A DNA stretch of 64,000 nucleotides from Anaeramoeba flamelloides (taxonomy: Eukaryota; Metamonada; Anaeramoebidae), in contig JANTQA010000023.1 of the NCBI GenBank assembly GCA_027625915.1, positions 20,522,001 to 20,586,000 of the forward strand, written 5' to 3'. Numbering within the stretch: the first letter of the stretch is position 1; every line of letters begins with the position of its first letter. Positions 10,946-22,115 of this stretch are shown here, piece by piece. Position numbers and translations under genes: made by a program. Under the pieces are notes generated by a model. That model did no database searches. It worked only from the letters and a program-made list of their open reading frames with translations, and had not been told where the DNA came from.

Positions 10946-13248
10946 TGTAAATAATAACGGAGTTTTTTCAAAATTGGAAACTTTCTGAAATTGATTTTTA
11001 GTTGATCGAATAGAAATAAAGGATCAATATTCAGATCTAAGGATATTTTACTAATTTTGAGTAACTTTATTTTTATAAAATGCAAGCACTACATCAGTTC
11101 AATAGTCATTGTTTTTGGTGTTTTATTATTTTTCAAAAAATTTAATTTATTATCAGAGTACTTTGGTTAATATAACTATTGTTTGAAGGATGTAATTGTG
11201 TGTTTCAAATAATTGTAGTTTTTTTATTAATTTAGATTTTGAGGTCATTCTATGATTTTAAGGCTTTGATTGAATTTTATAGTATTTTTTGATGGCTTTT
11301 TCAACAAAAAAATCATTTTTAAAGATAAAAGGTTTTTGGTTTTATAAAAAAGGAAAGCAAAATTATAAACTTTTTTATTTTTTTGATCTTTTTTTCCGAT
11401 TTTTTCAAAACTTAAATTTTCCAAGATAAATGAATACTAAAGTAGTTCTTCAATTTAAACTTTGAATATTTGATCAAACATACAATAAATAATTATTACT
11501 ATGAGAAACAAAAAACTCACATTATTTATTCAAACAATTTTTGAAATTTTTAGAAAAACAAAGAGATTAGAAATACAGGTCATTGGGAAAAATGTAATAT
11601 TATTACCTTATTTTAAAAAATAAATGTTTAATTAAAAAGAGTGGAGTGTCAGATAACCTTTTGATATATATTTACAAAATCAATTCAAAAAAGTACATTC
11701 AATGAATTGGATAAATGGATCCCTAAAAAAAATTAAAAAAAAAATATTATATATTTACTGATGTGAAGTTTGATATTTGTTACAACTCTATATTTATGAC
11801 TAAATTTTATTCAAAGTTCTTAATACTGTTAATTACAAAACAAAAAGAACATTATTTTCATTCAGCTCTTTAAAAATCAAAACTCCAAAAATCCAGAATG
11901 AAATAATTCATCAATGTGTCCAATTCAAAAAGGGTAATTAATTATCGAAACTTCTTGATCGAATTAAATAAATTTTAATTTTAATATAATTGACTTTGGT
12001 CCCCAATCAAACATTTTTTTTTGTACTATTAATTGAAAAATGATTGAGACAATATTTTCAAATTCTTTCCACAAATTACATTATATTTTCAAGTAATCCT
12101 TCGAATTCACATTTTGATATATCCAATCTACTAACCCTGTTAAAATTCATGAAAGAGAATATTTTTCAGAATATGAATTTCAAATATTTTGTTTTTGGAA
12201 GGATTTATGAAAATTTTTCCTATTTATTTTGCAATTAATAGTAAAGCTGAATGAAAATTTTCTTCCATATAATTTTCAACGTATAACATGTTCAAAAAGA
12301 TTTCTTATTTTTTAAAGTTTTAATTCAAAAAAAGTTATTTTTTCCTTAAATTTGATATTTTTTGTATATAACCTCAAGAGACGTGGAAATTGAAAAAAAA
12401 ATATATACATATTTAAAAAAATATGGAAAGAATTATTACTATTTTTTGATTTTGAAAAAAATTAAATAGGATTTTCATATGATATTTCTTCCGGGTTCCA
12501 TTTCCTTTCGTTTTTAAATACCATAGAATCTTCTTAAATACAACAAATATATTTTCAAATTTCTTTTTCCTTACTTTCTTTTTCTTTAATTTTGTCAAAA
12601 TATTTGTTTATCTAATTTTTTCTTTCATTTTTATTTTTATTTTTTTCCCTTTTTAATTTTTTTTTATTAAAGTCAATTTGAATATAAATAAAAAAAAATG
12701 AAAATTTCAGAAGTAATTTGTCAAAAATTGAAGCTTTGTAATTACTTTTAAAAGAAAAACATTTAATAACAAAAAATCTTATTTTATGAAAAATTTTTAA
12801 TATGGTTAAAAAATTGAAAAATTTTTAACAGTGGGTTTATGGGTATTACGCAATGATATGAGTAACAAAACATTTTTTCTATTTTTTATCTTTTTTAAAA
12901 ATTTTACTTTTATACAGAAAATTTCTTTTATGACTATCAACTTTAATCTGAGGACGATTATTGATCTAATTTCTTGATAATTTTAAAATTTTAAGATTAT
13001 TACAAAAAAAATAACTATTTTCTTTAAGATTTAAAGGGCCAACCTCGATTTTTTTATCAATTCTTGAATAATGAACCAATTTTGAGAAAATTTATATTTG
13101 ATTTTGTTATCCCAAATACTATTTGGATTATAAGAAGAAAAATTCCAGATCTTTCACTTCTTCAAAAAATTAACTAAAGATATTTTTTTGTAAAAATAAT
13201 CGAATTATACAATCACAAAAAATATCCAATAATAAGTATTCTTAGATA
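10946..13248. other. AT-rich intergenic DNA, no feature seen
   Basis: About 2.3 kb with no open frame of coding character, no recognisable repeat and no RNA gene that I can support. Short open stretches at 12044-12238 and 12413-12598 are Phe/Lys/Asn/Ile-rich and look like chance. Confidence 0.55.
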
Positions 13249-13445
13249 TAGTCAGTTTCACTTTTAAGGCACAAACTTTCAACGAAATTTAAGGCACAAT
13301 AAAAATCCCAAATTAAGGCACAAAATTTGGAATTTTTTTTTTACAATTTATTTTTACTAGAATTTGAATTTTGTGCCTTAATTTGAGATTTTCATTGTGC
13401 CTTAAATTTCGTTGAAAGTTTGTGCCTTAAAATTGAAACTGACTG
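13249..13445. mobile_element. Palindromic MITE, mariner-like, copy 1
   Basis: A 197-bp, nearly perfect inverted repeat. The arms read (C/T)AGTCAGTTTCACTTTTAAGG inward, followed by GCACAAACTTTCAACGAAAT, and it is flanked by TA on both sides. Two more copies lie at 33637-33835 and 51870-52064. A TA target duplication and ends starting CAGT are typical of Tc1/mariner elements, so this is probably a non-autonomous derivative. There is no coding capacity, and the centre (about 20 bp of A/T) is the only part that does not pair. Confidence 0.85.
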
Positions 13446-13447
13446 TA

Positions 13448-15390
13448 TCTGAAATAATTCACTTCTATATATTAATTCAATTTCATCTTGTTAGAATTCA
13501 TTTTAAAGTATTTTATATTGAACTAAAATTCAATTGTTAATTTATTTGTCAAATTTAAACTTTTTAAAAATCAAAAGTAATTTTTGACATATAAAAAAAT
13601 CTAGAGATCCGAAATTTTCAAAGACAGATAATATAAAAGATCTCCTAAACTCACACCCAACAACAACTATAACAACACACCTCTTTAAATATTTCTTTAA
13701 TTTTGAAAGATACCCAAGATAAGAAGAATTATTACCTAACGTAGAAACACCATTAATTGAAAATTGCAGAACAACATTTTGATGTTAAAAAAAAATTCCA
13801 TACTTCAATGATCAGCTGTTTTAAGTGAGAAGAAACTCACTCAACCATTCCTTTCTTAATAAAAATAACGAATTAATTCCAAATAGAGGAAAAATAAACC
13901 ATAAATTGTTAATCGAGGCCTTTTCAGTCAATTTGAGTGAAATGAATTTTAATTATTATATTAATTAAATATTCTAAATCTATTAATTTTAAATCTTTTG
14001 TTATGTGTAGACAATAAAAAAATCACAAATCATCCAAAATTAATAGTGAAAATGTGACGAAAAATAAATTCTAATTTCTGATGATTATTCTTTAGATAAA
14101 TTGTAAATTAGTTTGAAAACATCTATTATGGCAAATATTTTGTTGTTACACTTTTAAAAACAATTTTTTTTTTTTACTAACTGCTGATCTTTCCTTTGAA
14201 TAATTTTTTCAAATATTTACATTTAAATTGGATAATTTAGAATATTTTTTAGACACGAAATAAGTTTGATTATTTAATATAAATTCAAAATAATAAAATT
14301 CCATTCTCAAATTAAAATATGTTCAAATCTTATAAATTGATAAAAATGTTTCTGATTTTATAGTTTAATATCAAAATTAGATTTTCTTTTTGATTCTGTA
14401 GCTATAAATTAATTTTGCAATATTTGTCATTTTTTAAATTTCACTTTTAACATAAGATTGAAAATTGATAAATTTTGAACAATTAATCCATCCCCCAATT
14501 AGAATGGTTAATGGACTACTTGGATAATTTATATTTTTATCTATAAAATTGATTTATATTTTCATGTTTTTTATTCATATTTTCAATTAATCAGGAACAA
14601 AATTTTATATGGTGTTTCAGATTGATTTTCTTTTGGTTTTATTTTTAAGATAAGTAAAATACCAATTTTTAAATCATAGGTTTTTGAAATTTTAGTGTTT
14701 TAGATTTGACAGTTCCTTTAATTGCTTTCTACTTAATCTGAAAATATCTTGGTGCACTTGCTTTAGACTTGACTAATATTTGAAAGTGAATTGGCAAAGA
14801 AAAAATTATAAAAATGAAGTGAAAATTTTTTTCCATACTACTTGTATTTGAATTAGAATTAGGATTTTTTTACGCCTCATGATAAATTTCTCTTTTTTAA
14901 GAGAATATAGATCGAGAGCCTCAAATTGTAACCAATTTCTTTAAAAATCGTATTTATAAAAAAAAATCAGGAATTGGAAGTTAATATTCTTTCTCATCAA
15001 GAATTTAAATACCAGTAATTCAAATAACAGTATTGAAAATTAATTTAAATTTCATTTTCAAAAATAATTTTTTCACTCAATTTAAAACAAAAATATTGTT
15101 GAAAACAAGACTATTTAGCAACAGTGTAAAAATTATCCAAATAAAGCCGAAATTTTAAAATTTCAGTAAGAATTATTGCCTCAAAATTCTTTGAAGTCAA
15201 TGTGTGTGTTGAAAGTCATAAAAGTAATCTCCAGTTACCATAAAATTTGTCAAATTGTGGTTAATATTTTATTACTTTCAAACTCACTAAAGTAAATGTC
15301 CTTTGATTTGGTTATCAGGACTAAAAAAAATATATTTCAAAATTTTTATTTTTTTTTTCATTGTCTTGAATCATTGTTTCATTATATCAC
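13448..15390. other. AT-rich intergenic DNA, no feature seen
   Basis: No gene or repeat that I can support. It lies downstream of the Rac-like gene, whose 3' UTR probably occupies the right-hand edge. Confidence 0.55.
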
Positions 15391-15603
15391 TCAAATAAAT
15401 TTTTTTTTACTTAATGAGTGATAACAAACAAAGTTTGTTGTTCCAAAACAAGTGACTCTAAAAAGAAAACTCAAACAAAAACAAAAATAAAAACAAAAAG
15501 AAAGAATTGTTTTAATTTCTTTTGACACAAATCCTTTGTAATATTGTTCTTTGTTCATATTTTTCAAAAAATTCTTTGATATGGAAAACGTTCCACAGAG
15601 CAC

Positions 15604-16321
15604 CTAGAGAATTGAACATTTCCCTTTCTTCTTCTTTTTCTTTTTTTCATTGTTGTTTTGGTTACTCGAGTTGACATTATTAGTATTTGGATCTTTTTCT
15701 CCCACAACGATCCTGATTGCATTATTGAAGCAAGCGTGTAAATTCTTTTGCGTTAGTGCGGACATCTCTTCATAACCGGCAGCACCTAACTCCTTGGCCA
15801 ATTTTTTGCCTTGATCAGTGTTCACTGGTTTGATGTTGTTCTGGGAGCAATAGTCTTGGTCTTCTCGAAGATCCAATTTGGTACACACCAACATGAAGGG
15901 GGTCTCGGCGCAATGCTCTCTTACTTCTGGGAGCCATTTGTATTTGATATTCTCAAGTGAAGTTGGTGAAATTGATGAAAACATCATCAAAAAGATGTCA
16001 GTTCCTGGATAGCTCAAAGGCCGTAATTGATCGTAGTCCTCTTGCCCGGCTGTATCCCACAGCGTTAATAAAATGGGATTGTCATCAACTGTCACGTTTG
16101 TTGAAAAGTTGTCAAAAACAGTGGGCACATATCTTTTTGGAAACTCATTTTTGGCAAAGCTCATGAGGGCACATGTTTTACCAACAGCTCCATCTCCTAC
16201 AGCTACAACCTAAAGAAAATTTTCACAAGAATTATTCCAAGAAAAAACAATTAAATTCGATATCAGATTGAGAAAGTTTAAAAACTATGTTTGAAATTAC
16301 CTTAACTTCAAGTTTTGACAT
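15604..16321 (-). CDS. Rac-type Rho-family small GTPase
   Basis: Two exons: 16321-16301 (MSKLEVK) and 16209-15604, joined across a 91-bp phase-0 intron (GTAATT..TTTAG). They give a 208-residue protein, the usual Rho-family length. The P-loop is GDGAVGKT (12-19), switch I is YVPTVFDNF with Thr37, and switch II is DTAGQEDYDQLRPLSYP with Gln63. TKLD (117-120) and SAL complete the guanine-binding motifs. The C-terminus is a Lys-rich stretch then CSIL, a CAAX box for prenylation, so it should cycle on membranes and act on actin and NADPH-oxidase- or kinase-type effectors as Rac proteins do. VREHCAETPFMLVCTKLDLR is close to Rac rather than RhoA. The insert after TKLDLR is about two residues shorter than in animal Rac, and the usual ECSAL is EMSAL. 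An ATG-only reading from 16164 would lose the P-loop, so the upstream exon is needed. Confidence 0.93.
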
Positions 16322-17239
16322 TAGTAATAAATTAGTTCTTGAAAATCTAAAATAAGCGAAGCACTTTGTTTGAAAAGTTTAAATTTTAAAAAAAGAAAAA
16401 ATGAATTTTTTTGAGAAGATATTTTGATCAAAAACTGATCAGAATCATGTATTTTATAAGACTGAACTTTATTATCTCTTACAATCCTTATTTTTCAAAA
16501 TATTTGATGAAACAATTCAAAACACAAGAGAAATTTGAGTCCTTCTTTGAGTTTAACTCTATTGAAAAAAAAATTTTTTGTTCAAATTGATCAGAATTGT
16601 AGGCCGATTTAAATAATTTTGTTTTCAAAAGACGTGAAAAGTGTTTTTTTCTCAATGAACCAATTGTTTTTAGTTTCAAACTTTAATAAATCCAAAATAG
16701 TTTCTTAGAAAGGACAACATAAATATGAAGATCTCTTAATACTCTTTTCTGTCTAAATTCACCTCTAATGAATTTTTCATTAATACAACAGCTGATAAAA
16801 TCAACTATTAATATGTTTTTTTGGATACATTATTCCAATTCAACAAGTATTTTCTTTTTTTGGAAGAAAAAATGTTGTTTAACTCTACACGAAAACCTAA
16901 ACACTACTGCCACTATCAAACCCATTTTTAAGTTTGGGTTATTTGAGTTACTACATTAACACAGACTAGGACATGTACATAATTTAAATTATGTGATTAT
17001 TGAATGGAAATAATATAAGTGATCAAGTGTTTAATTTTGTTTAAAAATTCGGTTAGTAAAATATTATAAAAAAGTAAATTTGGTTGTTTAAAATAAGATC
17101 TTTGTCTTAGTAAAACAACCAAAACAATTATGAAAAAAAATATACACACCACAAGACAAATTTAATTGTTGAGTCATCAATCAAAAGTATCTCCTCAAAG
17201 TTGAAAAATATTTTTCTTCGATTTCACTCTAAAAGTAAA
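16322..17239. other. Upstream flank of the Rac-like gene
   Basis: It should contain the promoter of the minus-strand GTPase gene. No recognisable core element beyond AT-rich DNA. Open stretches at 16488-16679 and 16768-16959 have no family features and I do not call them genes. Confidence 0.5.
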
Positions 17240-17985
17240 CTCTATTTCAAAATTTTTGAAAAAAAAATCTTATTTAATCAATTCCCGAAAAAATACCAAA
17301 TTAGAACCATTTACTAATTGAAATTTTAACAATTATTTATTAATTACAATACGAAAAAAGAAAAAATAAATAATTATCAATACTATTATTTTCAAATTAA
17401 AAAAATCAATTTTATCTCAAAGTATCAAAAAAGCATGGAACAAAATTAGAAAAACTCAAGATTATCATGATCAAACGATCTTGTGAAAGTCTTTGTTTTT
17501 TCCATGTTTAAGATAATCTTTTTATAAATATTTGAGAACCTGAAATAAAATTTTTTGTTTCTTAATTGGAAAAGGGATGTACTAATAAATTATCGGTGTA
17601 TAAGAAATTGTGGGTAAGCAAAACAAAAAAATGTATTGGAAATTTGTCTAAACTCTATTCAGATTATTGATCGATCAAGTGGTTAGGTCCCATTAACTAA
17701 TTTTATTTGGGTTCTTCGATATTGAACAACTCAACTTTAACCCAATATCGACTGTTTGAAAAAATTATTGAACTAATGAAACAGGAAGGTAATTCAAAAA
17801 AATGAAAAGAAAATAAAAAAACTCGAAGATGAAAAAATTATTTTCATATTTTTCAAAAATCAAAATTAATTCCACTTTAAAATGAAATGGTATGATTGTG
17901 GTTCTTATAATTGTTTTAACTTTTCAAAAATTTTCTAATTTTATTTTAGATTAGCTAAATAAAATAATTCATTTTTTTGAAAAAA
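17240..17985 (+). repeat. Dispersed direct repeat, copy B (partner 7740-8340)
   Basis: Same family and orientation as 7740-8340. Anchors: CAAATTAGAACCATTTACTA near 17298, GATTATTGATCGATCAA near 17662 and GAACAACTCAACTTTAAC near 17723. Relative to the partner it carries about 190 extra bases at 17385-17580. Confidence 0.65.
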
Positions 17986-18599
17986 AAATAAATATTTTTT
18001 TTTTTATATAGAAGGTAGAAAATTAATTTCATTTTACTTGATGTTATGTTTTTTTTTTAATTTGAAAGAATTGAGTAAAATTTAAGATTTTTATTAAATT
18101 TATTTAAATTTTTGTATAGTGCCATTATATTGTCTTGAATTTTAAGTTTTATTCCGAAAATATTAAGAAATTTTGTTTTTAAAAATAAAAATAAAAAAAA
18201 AAAATTTGGGTATGTTTAGTTTTCAGTGTTTTATGAAAATCAATCGTTTTTTTTTTGAATAAAACAGAAATAATCAAGAAAGCCGGTATTGTGTTTACCG
18301 GGATTTAAAAGAATTGACTAAAATAGTTGATTTTTCTCCCTTCGTTAGGATGTTGTAAAAGTTTCAGATTCTATGACAGTTGATGGCACTAGATTGGACT
18401 TTACTAATTCCTATTTTTTGGTAAAATAATTTCAAAAAATAATCAAAATTTTCTTGATCGTTAATAAATAAGAAAAATAATGAATCTATATTCTGAATAA
18501 TATCGTTGGTATTCTTCATTAGTTGTTTATTATTTCATTTATTTGTGCTAATTATTGAATCTTAATTATTAGATTTTTTTTTCATCCAAATTGCTGTCT

Positions 18600-18634
<35 letters not shown>

Positions 18635-19499
18635 AGAAAATTATCCAAGATATGATTTTGTCGCATTATTCTGGACATATTGGGAATATATAAGAAATTA
18701 AATGGTGGTAGGGTTAACTTCCTAGAAAGAAAAAAAAAAAACTATCAAAATCTTTCTTAGGTTTTTAAGATAACACTTTTCCGCCAATCTTAAAATTAAA
18801 AACTTGTAAAAAAATTTATTTCTGGAGTTAGGAATATTAATTATTTAAAACTGGAATGTTATTATTTTTCGTTTATATTTATTAAATTTAGAAAGAGGAA
18901 TTTTAAAAAAAAAAAATCAAAAGGATTTTTTTTTAAAAATTGTAAAGTCTATTTAAAAAATTAAATAAATTATTGTTCAATAATAATAAATATATATTTT
19001 TGAAGGTCATTTACACAATTATTCGCTATACAAAGTGTAATAATATATGTTTTTTACCTGGTTGTGTTTCGTAAAAATTCAAAGGTTGTCAAAATCAATA
19101 AATTTTTGTTTTTTTTTTTTTGTTAAAGTTGTGATTATTATTTTGAAAGGTATTGATATAAGTTTTTAATTTGTGTTTAATCAAAAAAAAAAAAAAAAAA
19201 AAAATGAACTTTAAATTTTACACAGGTATTTCTCAACCTTTATTTTATATGGGGTTATTATGTTAGAAAATCCCAAAAACTTCAAATAATAAAAAGGAAA
19301 AAAAAAGTTTTTAATTTGTTTATCTTTTGGTCAATTCAAAATAACTTTTATCTACTAATTTACCTTCAATAAAATATAAAACTGAGGAAAATGTAAAATT
19401 CAAAAACTAACATCCACAAAACCTCAGTAAAAAAGTAAAATTATTTTAAGCATTCAAAAAACTATATCAAAAAATAAGAATTATTTTGACAAAATTTTC
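17986..19499. other. AT-rich intergenic DNA with long poly(A) run
   Basis: It contains a run of 31 A at 18601-18631 and another A run at 19184-19204. About 18295-18350 is a reverse-strand relative of the 7150-7200 repeat unit. No gene seen. The A runs could be old retroposon tails, but no body is recognisable upstream of them. Confidence 0.5.
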
Positions 19500-20640
19500 A
19501 AAAACAGCATTTAAGGGTAAAGCTTGTAATTTACCAAATAGTATCAAGGCATTTTTTTCGAATCTCATTTAAAATGTAAAGGATGGATCTTTAAAATATT
19601 CTCCAATTTGGATCAAAAAATCATTTTACACGTTTTTAAAGGAAAAATTAACAAGAAATTTAGAGATACATGAACTCGAAAACTCTTGGTTAAGGATCAT
19701 GAAAATGAAATTGAAAAATAATCACTATTTTTCTGCCAAAAAAATGACTTTATAAATAAACAACCCTAACTTAAAATCTAAATTCACTTTTGAAGATCAC
19801 ACTGTCAATGATTTTTGAACGTTGGGTTCCTTGAATTGTTCCAGCGTCTCCACAAATCATTTAATTATTTCAAAGGGGTTGTGATTTTGTCTTTGTTTTT
19901 TGTTTTTGGTTCTTTTGGTTTTTTCTTGAATTGAATTTCCCCACCATAATTAAGAGGAGAGAGTGTATTACTCTATTTGTTTTTAGAACAACATGATCCT
20001 TATCAAATACCCAACATTTTTTTGATAAAATTTTTTTGTTTGGATCGTTTCTCAAAAATCGTCGTTTGTTTCATCAAGAGAAACTAGGCTGAGGTTTTGT
20101 GGGAAAGGTTTTGAAGAATTTTGCATTCAAGGATCTTTTGGATTTAATATTTGCCAAAATTAGTCAGTTTTTTTTATTTTTTTAATTTAACATTGTGTCA
20201 GTTTGAGAAAAAATGATCTTTCGAATTTTTGAAAGAGAATTTGAGTGGATTTAATACAACACCAAACCAATTTATTGTACACACAATTCAAAAATATCTT
20301 TATTGCAAAATCTGAAAGTCCTAACCATCCAAAATTTTTCACTTTTCTCCTTTTTACCTTTATTTCATTTTTTAAAATCTTCTCGAATAGATTCACAAAT
20401 GAAAAAAAAGACATAGAAAATCAATCTAGAGAGTTGTAAAGTTTGCCACTTTGACGGAACAAGAAAATTTCTCAAAAAGTCGATTTTTTATTGTAACCTT
20501 CTTATTCATTTTGAGAGACCAGCAAAGTCAATTTTAGTTAAAAAAAAAGCATTTTTTCCTTCTTAGATCTCACTGAATATATATTTGTGAGATTTACAAA
20601 CCACCAAATAAATTATCAAAACAATGGCAAAAATCTTTAA
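19500..20640. other. Region with coding-like but broken segments
   Basis: On the plus strand, 19585-19750 reads open for about 50 codons with a non-biased composition (…LTRNLEIHELENSWLRIM…). 20245-20439 is open for 64 codons (…LLYTQFKNIFIAKSESPNHP…) with no ATG. On the minus strand 20055-19870 is open for 61 codons (MRNDPNKKILSKKCWVF…). None join into one frame that I can defend. They may be exons of an undetected spliced gene or remains of a pseudogene. Confidence 0.25.
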
Positions 20641-20847
20641 ATTTCAATTAATATTTCTATTTTCATCTCATTAGGTTTGGAATATCGTACTTGACTAGAG
20701 GTTATTATTTTAGAACTAACTGCTGTGTTACAATGAAAAGGGGTTTGCAAAGATCCAATTTGTAATAATTCCACAACAAATAAAAGAACAAGTTTTCATG
20801 CAAAATACGAATAAGAAAACAATAATTGATTTAAAAATTTCTGTCTT

Positions 20848-22047
20848 ATGAAAAAAATCATTTTTTGTTTTTTCTACTTTTTTCCAACTCTCTACATGAC
20901 CGAAATAGAAACAGAATCAAAACCAAAGGCACAAACAATCATCAGACTGAAAAAAAAATGCCGAAAAAAAGCCTTAACAAAAAAAAAGCATGGTAAATAT
21001 CTTGAACAATATTTTGAACAAGTCAACAAAATTTCCCCAAACAAGGACAGTATTACAATTGAAACTACAAGCAGTTACAATCAAGAGGTGATCTCAAGAG
21101 ACGATTTCCAGCCGAGCAACCATTTCATATGGCTATTATATTTATCCTTTAGCCGGCACTATCCTTTGATCCTTACCCCTGACGACATCTGGCTAACTGT
21201 TCTTCAAGGCTTCTCGATCCATATCAACAAGCATTCAAAGAAATATCGAAAACGCTTTACGCAAAGCACCACAAAGGAAACGATCAAAGTAAGGCACGAC
21301 AGGCTTGTGAAAGGAAGCACTAGTAGCCCCTGGCATGAAGTTTTCCCCATGTTTTCGAAGGAATTAAAGACCAGGATTGGAGAGGAAATGCACGAATTCG
21401 TCACCAAGGGGTTTTCGACGACCACGCCGGTCATCAAAAATGCCTACAACATCATGCTAATGGATGTTGTCAAATCATATTTCAATTATCGGGTTCTCAC
21501 GCGCTGTGGGATCCCTGAAATTCGGTTGGAAGGAACCGTTGAGGACTGGGAAGAATTAGCCGAGAGAGTAACAAAATTTAAAGAATTTGGTTTAGGCTGG
21601 TGGGTCAAGAACCTTCAGTTTGTGCTCACTAACATTGTCAAAACTGTCAAGGCCAACGGAGAAGGATTGAACCAATTTTGGAAGTCCATTTATAAATGGA
21701 ACAGCGCCTCTGGTGGGGACAGAATTACCGGCTGGGTGCATTGCTTATTCCCATATAAGAATGATCATACAGTGAACCCCTATTGCAAAGATTTTAATTT
21801 TGATCTTTGTGTGAAACTGTCAACCAGACACGGCTTGAAAAGAAGTGACTTCCCTTCAGGTATGTGCAAGGTGCCCTTTGTTTGGGAATACTATAATCAA
21901 GAATTCGAAATGGATTTTTATTCCGGGTTTACAGCCTTATTACAGGAGAAAAAAGATAAAGGCGCAATAAGAACAAATATTGGGTGGATCGTTTGTCACA
22001 AATTAAATGCAATTACACAAAATTTGAAAAAAAAAAAAAATAATTAA
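20848..22047 (+). CDS. DUF4419 family protein
   Basis: A single-exon frame of 399 residues. From about residue 88 to 385 it matches the DUF4419 pattern: FIWLLYLSFSRHYPLILTPD followed by DIWLTVLQGFSIHINKHSKKYRKRF, a central block ending in TRCGIPEIRLEGTVEDWEEL, then the WW pair, NQFWKSIY, and NSASGGDRITGWVHCLFPY. The family occurs in fungi, amoebae and other eukaryotes and is of unknown biochemical function; most members look cytosolic. The first 16 residues (MKKIIFCFFYFFPTLY) are hydrophobic and AT-driven, so translation may really start at the next Met, at 20896 (MTEIETESK). The part between 20 and 85 is basic and charged. GC content is clearly higher than the flanks. No intron is needed, and the conserved blocks are all present. 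Confidence 0.9.
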   Translation: MKKIIFCFFYFFPTLYMTEIETESKPKAQTIIRLKKKCRKKALTKKKHGKYLEQYFEQVNKISPNKDSITIETTSSYNQEVISRDDFQPSNHFIWLLYLSFSRHYPLILTPDDIWLTVLQGFSIHINKHSKKYRKRFTQSTTKETIKVRHDRLVKGSTSSPWHEVFPMFSKELKTRIGEEMHEFVTKGFSTTTPVIKNAYNIMLMDVVKSYFNYRVLTRCGIPEIRLEGTVEDWEELAERVTKFKEFGLGWWVKNLQFVLTNIVKTVKANGEGLNQFWKSIYKWNSASGGDRITGWVHCLFPYKNDHTVNPYCKDFNFDLCVKLSTRHGLKRSDFPSGMCKVPFVWEYYNQEFEMDFYSGFTALLQEKKDKGAIRTNIGWIVCHKLNAITQNLKKKKNN

Positions 22048-22076
22048 ATACTCTACAATAATAATTGTAATTGTTT

Positions 22077-22115
22077 AATAAAACTCCTTTTCACTCAAAG
22101 GGGACCAGTTTTATT
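22077..22115 (+). other. 3' UTR hairpin including an AATAAA hexamer
   Basis: Thirty bases after the DUF4419 stop, AATAAAACT (22077-22085) pairs with AGTTTTATT (22107-22115), and CCTTT pairs with AAAGG inside it around a TCACTC loop, with a GGACC bulge on the right arm. The left arm contains the poly(A) signal AATAAA, so the structure could influence 3'-end formation. This is inferred from pairing alone. Confidence 0.45.

Noticed and set aside
18585-18640. CTGTCTC followed by 31 A, resembling the end of a primate Alu
   Set aside because: The sequence before it has no Alu or other SINE features, no A/B box, and the match is seven bases long.
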